From the NCBI GenBank assembly GCA_039111635.1, contig JBCAQO010000085.1, positions 1 through 34,605 on the forward strand: a stretch of DNA of 34,605 nucleotides. Reading direction: 5' to 3'. The position numbers and the translations under genes were made by a program. Position 1 is the stretch's first letter. Every line of letters begins with the position of its first letter. This document shows positions 28,301-34,605 of the stretch, piece by piece. The notes below the pieces were generated by a model. It was not told the DNA's origin. It saw only the letters and a program-made list of their open reading frames with translations, and ran no database searches. Source of the DNA: Heterobasidion occidentale (Eukaryota > Basidiomycota > Agaricomycetes > Russulales > Bondarzewiaceae).

Positions 28301-29605
28301 GTGAACGTGAACATCTTAGACCCAAAGGTAGTTTCTTGCGTACAAGCGGCAAAAATTATACAAAGCAACTCACACAGATCGAACGACGTGAGACTCGCAT
28401 CCGCCAGCTTTCCTATAAACACGGCAAACAAGAGTCCGTCTCGAAGGATTTGAAACAGCGGTATCATATTGGCGAAACGGAAAAGTGCCCTGTGGTTCTT
28501 CCTCTCTTTTTACAGCGAAATTCAGGAGATCCCGCCATCAAAGTACGTTGATCATTTTCTCATGTGAAACTATCAGACACTTATGATCTTCAGGAATTCT
28601 TGTCCAAGCTCAGGGCTCATCTTCTTCCGCGCATACAAACTGTGTTACAGGTCGAAGCCGCTACGCTTCCTGAGTATTTGAGGACTGAAATTCCAGTCCG
28701 GGACCCTACAAAGCGGGACGACTGCGATCTCATCTTCTTCAAGCACGACAAGCTCTATTTGCACAAGTTAGCGCGTTTCAATTACACGACTTACGATGTT
28801 CAACGAGGACAGGACAACATTCATCCAGGTCACTCTCGCAGCAATGTCATGGTGTTGGCTAACGTGGATTCCGATGCAACAAGTCATCATTTTTGGTATG
28901 CGCAAGTCCTTGGAATTTACCATGCAAATGTTATCTACACCGGCTCCGGCATGTTGGATTACTGCCCTCGTCGTATGGACTTCTTGTGGGTCAGATGGTA
29001 TGAGACCATGCCTGCGACGGACGATGGTTGGGACACTTGCGAATTAGATTGTCTCCGCTTTCCCCCTTTGAACAGGGAGGATTCCTTTGGATTTTTAGAC
29101 CCAGTAGACGTTCTCCGGGAATGTCACATTATCCCAGCGTTCGCAAAAGGTCCTCGGCATGCAGATGGGATGGGTCTCTCCCGATGTGCCAAGGACGGAC
29201 AGGACTGGAAGGCTTACTATGTGAATCGGTGAGTGAACATCGTACTCGGCATATGAAAGCCCGACTCACGGTCTCGCGTCTAGGTTTGCTGATCGTGATA
29301 TTCTGATGCGTTATCACTGGGGTATGGGCATTGGGCACATTCATGCCCACGAACGATCAACTCCTGTCATTCCTTCTGGACGACAAGGGCCCTTGGAATT
29401 TCTTGAGGAACCAGAGCCCACGACACGGGTGCCCGATCTTCAGGATACGGATATGGAGGAGAGAGAAGACCCAGAGCTGGCCTTGGAAGATCGTGAGGCA
29501 GAGGGATGGGAGGATGTGTCAGATTCAGAGGAATCCATGGAAGATCCGGAAAGTGTAGATGAGGACACAACGATGTTTGATGCCGAGGACATGGTGTTTT
29601 CATAA
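25398..29605 (+). pseudogene. Plavaka-type DNA transposase, near full length, one frameshift
   Basis: Ten exons: 25398-25670, 25722-26810, 26860-27089, 27149-27398, 27453-27618, 27668-27773, 27824-28246, 28300-28542, 28594-29228 and 29284-29605 (introns 49-59 nt), about 1245 codons. The N-terminus carries a zinc-finger-like CVCGRSFSLPSALTYHRRTC. The core has LRQILKSPRNIFGLFRQYHA, SFLLGEWYWNDGVRKSQSSF, LMFASDGT, IECCDGVKRRFYPRIFTYSA, NLGGCPCPRCL, VVDLLHEIELGVWK, GLLPEPHNHQILQLLFVLTH and YVNRFADRDILMRYHWGMGI, in the order I know from Plavaka transposases (CACTA-like superfamily). Asp in FASDGT and DLLHE are candidate catalytic residues (inference). The tail is acidic. In exon 5 the frame slips by one base at 27563-27567 (CACCTTTCCGC, one T short), then continues as RILDCEDEGLKHILDRR. 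With that single lesion it is a very young pseudogene, or the base is an assembly error. Terminal inverted repeats were not found. Confidence 0.88.
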
Positions 29606-30310
29606 TTCTATTGCACGATTCTTCGATAATCACATCTACGTACATCTCTTAATCAGGGAGGGCTGGGAAAGTAACACCCCACACCCCTGGCATGATTCTA
29701 CTGGAATGGGGGCCGACGAGGGAGCGGGGAGCAGAGAGGCCCAGGAACGACCTGAGGACGGATGCAGGAGCCTCTCATCCGAGTGTGAGCGAGTCAGCCG
29801 CGCTCCTGGGACTTGCGGAGGGATTCGACGAGGGAGCGGGGAGCAGGGCGGCCGAGGAATGACGTGCGGACTGTGGCCGCAGCGAGGACGGGCGCGCGTG
29901 TCGAGCGTATGCGAGTGACGTGACTACGGCCGCGATGTGACAGGTGCGTTACGACGCGTTTCCTGGTCACGCGACACATAACGCTTACGAAATATTCATC
30001 TAAAACCTCTAATCGCTAGGTCATCAGGAATTCTTCACAGATACGGATGCACTGGCGACATTAGAATCTTTATCTGTCAAAATGGGACATTGTTACGAGT
30101 CTTCACTGTGTATCGTGCGTTCTGTACAGAGCGTTGCCGTTACTGATTTTTATTTGTACAGTATAAGCCATTAGCGTGCGTCGTGACTTACTGATCACTC
30201 TGATAGATGTCTTGCAGACCGCGAGCGGTGTGGGATATATCCCTAATTGCATTGTCTGTCGCGAGAAAATCAAGAAGCGCGTACAAACGAACACCACCGT
30301 TAAACTCTGA
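29606..30310. other. region downstream of the transposase, no gene
   Basis: Holds the GC-rich duplicated block at 29706-29860 and then ordinary AT-richer sequence. Minus-strand frames here are short and unconvincing. Confidence 0.4.
29706..29860 (+). repeat. duplicated GC-rich unit ~120 bp apart
   Basis: CGACGAGGGAGCGGGGAGCAG starts near 29713 and again near 29829, each followed by a GGC-CGAGGAA/AGGAACGAC block. The GAGGGAGCGGG module is shared with the array at 17364-18572, which suggests a common repeat family. Confidence 0.5.
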
Positions 30311-30311
30311 A

Positions 30312-30329
30312 CGTGCAAACGTTTGCACG
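30312..30329. promoter_or_regulatory. 18-bp perfect palindrome
   Basis: CGTGCAAACGTTTGCACG is perfectly self-complementary. It lies about 170 bp upstream of the exon that begins near 30501. Chance occurrence of a specific 18-bp perfect palindrome is low, so a dimeric regulator site is plausible. Confidence 0.4.
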
Positions 30330-30500
30330 CAACCTGCACTCTGTCAAGAGCTTCCATCAACAAACATCCTCAACTACTACACCCTCTGAACACGGTCAAT
30401 CACAGAATCAACATGACACGCTATCATAAGGGAAGGAGGGGGACAAGGTGAGCACACAGCACGCTGTGTTCTGCGCTAGCGTCGCTAACGATCACGCTTG

Positions 30501-30975
30501 TTAGAAACACTCGCTCGAGGTGAGCATCTCTCGTTTTCACTGGACCATGGGAGTGAAACCGCTGGTACTAGGCGCGTGCTGACGCTGCGGAAAGAGCGTG
30601 CATCGGAACCGACAGTCTCGTGGGCGTTTTCGGAACACTATAGCGCGAACGCGGAGGAGAAGTCAAGGGTAGAGTCACTTGTCCGAGAGTTTCTCCGCCA
30701 CGCTGGGCCCGAAGCCCTACGCGATGTAGGAGCCGTGTGCATTCGGTGAGTTTGGATTTCACTCGCTGTTTGATTCTCTTTCATAGTGCTCTCTCCTTAG
30801 GTCCACTATGCATACGTCGGACGATGAAGTAGAACACGTCCAGGTGCGCGTATACGCGAAGGACGGACGGCGTTTGCGCATCAGGAAAGGGGGAAAGGAT
30901 CGATGGGCATCCTTGCATATCCCCAACGATCGTGGTCTCTGGGTGCCAATCGTCTTCGTTGAAAAGAACGCCTAA
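30501..30975 (+). CDS. small conserved-looking protein, two exons, 5' end unresolved
   Basis: The first visible exon ends at 30745 (CG|GTGAGT) and joins 30801-30975 (55-nt intron ending CTCCTTAG) in frame to TAA at 30973-30975. It reads HLSFSLDHGSETAG, WAFSEHYSANAEEKSRVESL, AGPEALRDVGAVCIRSTMHT, VQVRVYAKDGRRLRIRKGGK and LHIPNDRGLWVPIVFVEKNA, a charged, beta-rich and compact composition. The 5' exon was not found: a likely acceptor (CTTGTTAG) precedes the frame at 30500, but the nearest ATG (30413) with donor AAG|GTGAGC gives the wrong phase. I do not recognise the family. Length and codon use suggest a real gene. Confidence 0.55.
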
Positions 30976-31036
30976 ATGTCACGTCTTCCCATCCAAGTCG
31001 TCCCTACAATCTGATTGTCGTTGTACTCTATTTACT

Positions 31037-31370
31037 TCTTGGTCATGCGCTGTACACTAACTATTTCTTGATCATGCGTTGACATATGACAATGCCTGGT
31101 AAAAATTCACCTATAATTCATGCTTCTGGTCATGGACTGCAAGATCATGCTCGGTTGTCATTGCTATTTGAACATATGACAATGCCTGGTAAGATTTCGA
31201 CTATAATTCATCTTTCTGGTCATGGATTTCAAGATCACGCTCAGTCGTTATCGCTATTTGAACATATGACAATGCCTGGTAAGATTTCGGCTATAATTCA
31301 TCTTTCTGGTCATGGATTGCAGAATCTATTTCAGTCTTATCTTGCTTCTCTTTTTGTAAATTTCTGGTGA
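31037..31370 (+). repeat. 90-bp tandem repeat (three units) with a 95-codon repeat ORF
   Basis: CATATGACAATGCCTGGTAA begins at 31083, 31173 and 31263, exactly 90 bp apart, with about 10 percent divergence. The third unit is cut after ~65 bp. Two decayed TTCTTG-TCATGCG-TG remnants lie at 31037-31080. Since 90 is divisible by three, one ORF (31086-31370) spans all units and reads MTMPGKISTIIHLSGHGFQD with each unit starting at a Met. There are no protease-site repeats, signal peptide or splice signals, so translation is doubtful. Confidence 0.75.
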
Positions 31371-31845
31371 ATACTTGATCAGACTATACAAAGGTAGAAA
31401 AAGGCTTTCCAAGCCGTGACTATATGTCACCACTTGACCAACTCCGACAGGGAAAATCAGTACCAAGTAATTTTCCCGATGCGTTTGTTGGCCAGACGTG
31501 CTTTATGGTGTGGAATGCCAAAAGCTTGGAGTGACGAAAGTGTGTGATTGTATACTGTGCTTGCGGTTATTTCTCACTTCAATCATACTCTACATGGCTC
31601 GCCAGACTTAGGACCGCACTCTGAGTATAATCTGCGCCTCCAGTTTACTTGCTGTAAACAAGCTCGTTCTAAGTAGAGCGTGCACGTTGTGTCCCATTAT
31701 CCTGATCATTGGGCCGTCTCCCCACTGGCGTGTCTTCCGATATTATTTGGCTCGAGACTTGTTAATGCGGCGTGGAGAACTCCAAGCGAAAACGAATCAG
31801 ATGTCCACAGAGGAAGATTGTGATCAATTCTGATAGCTATGACCT
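31371..31845. other. intergenic, nothing recognised
   Basis: AT-rich sequence with no long ORF, repeat or RNA-like structure that I can see. Confidence 0.5.
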
Positions 31846-31949
31846 ATGCGAGTAAAGACAGACGTCATTTATATGTTAAAGAGAGATGCCTGTATTGAGA
31901 CATCAATGTGGAGGGGAGCGAATCTGTGGAAAATTCGAGCACCCGTGCC

Positions 31950-33117
31950 CTATTGCATATTAGCTCTATTCCTCCATCTTGCCTCGGCCGAGTCGTCGTT
32001 AACATGTGCAGAAGCATCCACCGCAATCATTACCACTTCCAATGCTGCTACAGCTGCAACAAAGATCGTCATACCTGCGATATCGTTCTGGCAATCGGGC
32101 ACGTCTTTGCTTTTGGTATGCTTGAATTCCACCAATAAGAGCTAGGAGTAGCAAACGTGAGAGAAGACACGTTTCACAGGAGGTAGATGCACTGACAAAG
32201 AAGGGGAGGAAATATGCTGGCTGCCATCGTCGCAAGCGTAGCCTTAGCGCTAGAATCTTCACACTTAGTACCGCCAGACAGCGCCGCGCAGATTTCAGAA
32301 CTAGATCTGAAGACCAGAACTGCGGGTACTGTGATGATTGTGTCAGAGCTCATTTCCGAGCTGTGATATCAAAACAACCTACCCAGTCCGAGCAACGTGA
32401 GGGCCCAAAACATGACCTTCTCGGCGACATAATCTTAGAGATGGTTCTGTGGCACGCGTCGTTGAAAAACATTAGCTGTTTGCGAATTTGAACCAGTAGA
32501 AACGTGCTTACATCGCGAGCAGGAGACATAAATGGGTTACGCATATAGCTATCATAGTGGCAATGTTCACAGCTACGGCGCATTCACGTCAGACCACAAC
32601 AAAGGAGGGAAGGAGGAGGAAGCACTGACATATCTTCTGCTCATGAGTCGCTGTATAAGTAGTGATGGCGACTATAAAAATTTCCTGGACAGACAAAAGA
32701 ACTGAAATAATTGGCTTAGTTTTCGCAAGTGAGCACTAAGAAAAGAACCAGTCCACTTACAAACGATATAATACTTGTCGCCGCTCACATAAGATTTGCT
32801 CATCTTGTCACAGACAACTGAAATTTGTGCGTACGGAAAGGAACGGCCGGAGCGTAATAATGCGTGGGGTGGGTAGCACTGATGGAGGGAGCAAAAAGAG
32901 TGGAAGCTTTGAGCGAACCGGCTGAAGACGCGCTTGGGAAGAGAACAATGTAAGGCTCCGTCACTTTGTGAGTATGAATCATAAACGCCACGATCTCGCT
33001 CTGATGAAATGCCACACAACCCGACATCACGTATGGTGAGACATTCATGCTGCTACCTGACAGCGCAATCTTGAAGTCAGCAGTATCGTCGAAACAGCCT
33101 TGCGCATTCTCGCGCAT
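31950..33117 (-). CDS. possible multi-exon membrane protein, very uncertain model
   Basis: Minus-strand splice-like signals are frequent (for example GTAAGT at 32760 to TTTCAG near 32702). Some candidate exons are hydrophobic: MSKSYVSGDKYYIV joined to FLLSVQEIFIVAITTYTATH, then VNIATMIAICVTHLCLLLA, KVMFWALTLLGL, and TIFVAAVAALEVVMIAV near 32070. A fungal multi-pass membrane protein would fit. However, I could not join all exons in one frame, so exact exons, start and family remain unknown. Confidence 0.25.
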
Positions 33118-33130
33118 CTAGAAATCTCCA

Positions 33131-33149
33131 TCGTCGTCGTCGTCGTCGT
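33131..33149. repeat. (CGT)n microsatellite
   Basis: CATCGTCGTCGTCGTCGTCG is a run of about six CGT triplets. Confidence 0.8.
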
Positions 33150-34605
33150 AAACTAATGGTCAAAGGCCATGCGGTGGCGGCAGCAGCTGAGTGGCGAGGG
33201 CAAACGATAGTGACTCGTCAAAACACCATCTGGAACAACGAATTGCCGACGCACCTTTGGCCATAGACTGCCTTCGAAGAGTGCTATCGTAAAAGTGTTG
33301 ATTGTTCTAGGAGGCCAGCACCTGTTTCCGACGGCGGATGAGAAGGTCATCATCAACATAGAGGAAAAACAGGGCCGTTTCGATATAGAATGCCATTTCG
33401 TAGGCACAAAGTTCTGCGGGAGAGAATCGCCCTCACGAAGGAGAAGTAGATACAGATGAAACAACGTGCCAAATAGAGCTCAATGAGGAGGTAAGTCTGC
33501 TGCGACCAGTCGACAGCACTGCAGCAGTCGACACGCTTCGCCGCTAGCCCAGTTCAGCTCAGAGCGTCAGTTATCTGTCCAAGATATTGAGGTACATTCT
33601 ATGGTCGCTCCTTCATAACTGCAGAAATTGACCACCTGATGAACTCGGCTTTCTTTGAGCAATCGGGATAGCAGCAGAGTCCGTAGGCCATAGATGAAGT
33701 CGTCGATAGAAGCAGCCCCCTTAGCCATGCCGTTTCGAAGCAGTCTGTCAGCTTCTGTCGGTGAGATACTTGTCGCAATGAACGCTTTCGAAAGACTCGC
33801 GATGGAAGGCGAAGATTATGCTCGAAGGTCGTTGGGAAAAGAGGCAGTAGAGCTATAGAGCCTGGCACGTTCCATCGACGCGGCTGATATTCCCGCGGGC
33901 GGCTTTCTCCACTCACTCCTACTTTTTGCACAACGAGGGTTGTTTCACAGATATCCACCCACCCAAATGCTCAGCGCTCAGGAACAAAATTTCTCAGACC
34001 ATGCAAGACGATTCTGCAGCTCTCTCCCTCACGTTTGCGGCTAGTTGAAAAATCAGCATATCAATTCAATCGATTCGAAAACTGGCCCAAAACGACACCA
34101 CGTCCTCCTGGGTGGAGGCCAAGCTCCAGATAGGTTGAGGGAGGTCAATCGATCTGTTATACGAGTACATGGGCAGAGTACTTCTGGTTTTGTGGAGGGC
34201 ATGGAGGGTTAAGATGGGAAGCTCTTCGATCGACGATGGTTCCGCATCATGCATAAGTACTTGAGTATCCATCTTGTCGATTCTGCCTGAACCTAGTCTG
34301 AACCCACACACTACAACCAGCGATGCGATTCTCATAATGCGCAGAGCGTTCACAATCGTGTTCACCCCTAAGCCTTAGAATCCACAATACCTAGTATCAC
34401 AGTGTGATGAACTTGAAAACAAGTCGGAGCAGACGGAGCAAACCGTCGATCGGTATCATCACACGGGGAACGCGGCACGACAGAGATGGATCTCATGAAT
34501 AGCGTTGCTGTGTACGGTTGTCCAGTCACAAACAACGTCAGACAATTGCTCGTTAAGAGAGACGATATCTCTCGATCTGATTCTGAGACTATTCGAAGAC
34601 AGCAC
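33150..34605. other. no confidently identified gene
   Basis: Several frames look partly coding. On the plus strand 33270-33430 reads KVLIVLGGQHLFPTADEKVI with INIEEKQGRFDIECHFVGTK after it. On the minus strand 34365-34066 reads MRIASLVVVCGFRLGSGRID and HDAEPSSIEELPILTLHALH. A 41-codon ATG frame lies at 33730-33860 on the plus strand. None has a motif I recognise, and none could be joined into a full model. Confidence 0.35.

Noticed and set aside
24585..30310. Terminal inverted repeats and target-site duplication of the Plavaka element
   Set aside because: A CACTACA-like stretch at 25237-25243 has no matching inverted copy downstream that I could find, so element ends are not claimed.

Overview
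The window reads as an accessory, transposon-rich stretch of a mushroom-forming basidiomycete (Agaricomycetes) genome. The grounds are: genes broken by many very short GT-AG introns (mostly 47-64 nt); a Plavaka-type transposase; a transposon-style Ulp1 cysteine protease; an OTT_1508-like deaminase; and members of large Agaricomycete families with no known function. There are no prokaryotic operons, rRNA or convincing tRNA genes. All gene models were spliced by eye from splice signals, reading frame and remembered family patterns; no database was searched.

Layout. 1-4580: the 3' end of an unknown CDS; a ten-exon Ulp1/SENP-like protease on the minus strand with the full His-Asp-Cys triad; a three-exon unknown gene (2963-3923). 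4580-8345: decayed fragments of host genes (a Sec14/Sfh5-like lipid-transfer protein and ribonucleotide reductase small subunit RNR2) followed by arrays of a hairpin-forming core. 8447-11545: a decaying gene of an Agaricomycete family (here 'family A') with a proline repeat. 12605-15570: a 107-bp tandem duplication, a 69-bp minisatellite, degenerate cores and a second RNR2 pseudogene in the opposite orientation to the first. 15600-18570: weak gene remnants, a C-terminal gene fragment ('family C') and a very GC-rich array with a 129-bp higher-order period. 19190-29605: the most gene-like part, with a four-block gene of another Agaricomycete family ('family B'), the deaminase on the minus strand, and a nearly complete Plavaka transposase broken by one 1-bp frameshift. 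29606-34605: small repeats, a short two-exon conserved-looking protein, a 3 x 90-bp repeat, and weakly supported ORFs.

How the parts relate. Transposase, SUMO-type protease and deaminase lie among lineage-expanded genes and repeats. Several proteins carry short hydrophobic-acidic motifs that resemble SUMO-interacting motifs, and a Ulp1 protease lies nearby. The strongest unexplained signal is a perfect 15-bp motif, CTTGCTCATTGCAGG, found six times and only as pairs 42-46 bp apart. Each pair is upstream of a different gene (Ulp1, family B, Plavaka) and in that gene's orientation. The second is a composite block (hairpin-core array plus an already dead RNR2 fragment) present twice in opposite orientation.
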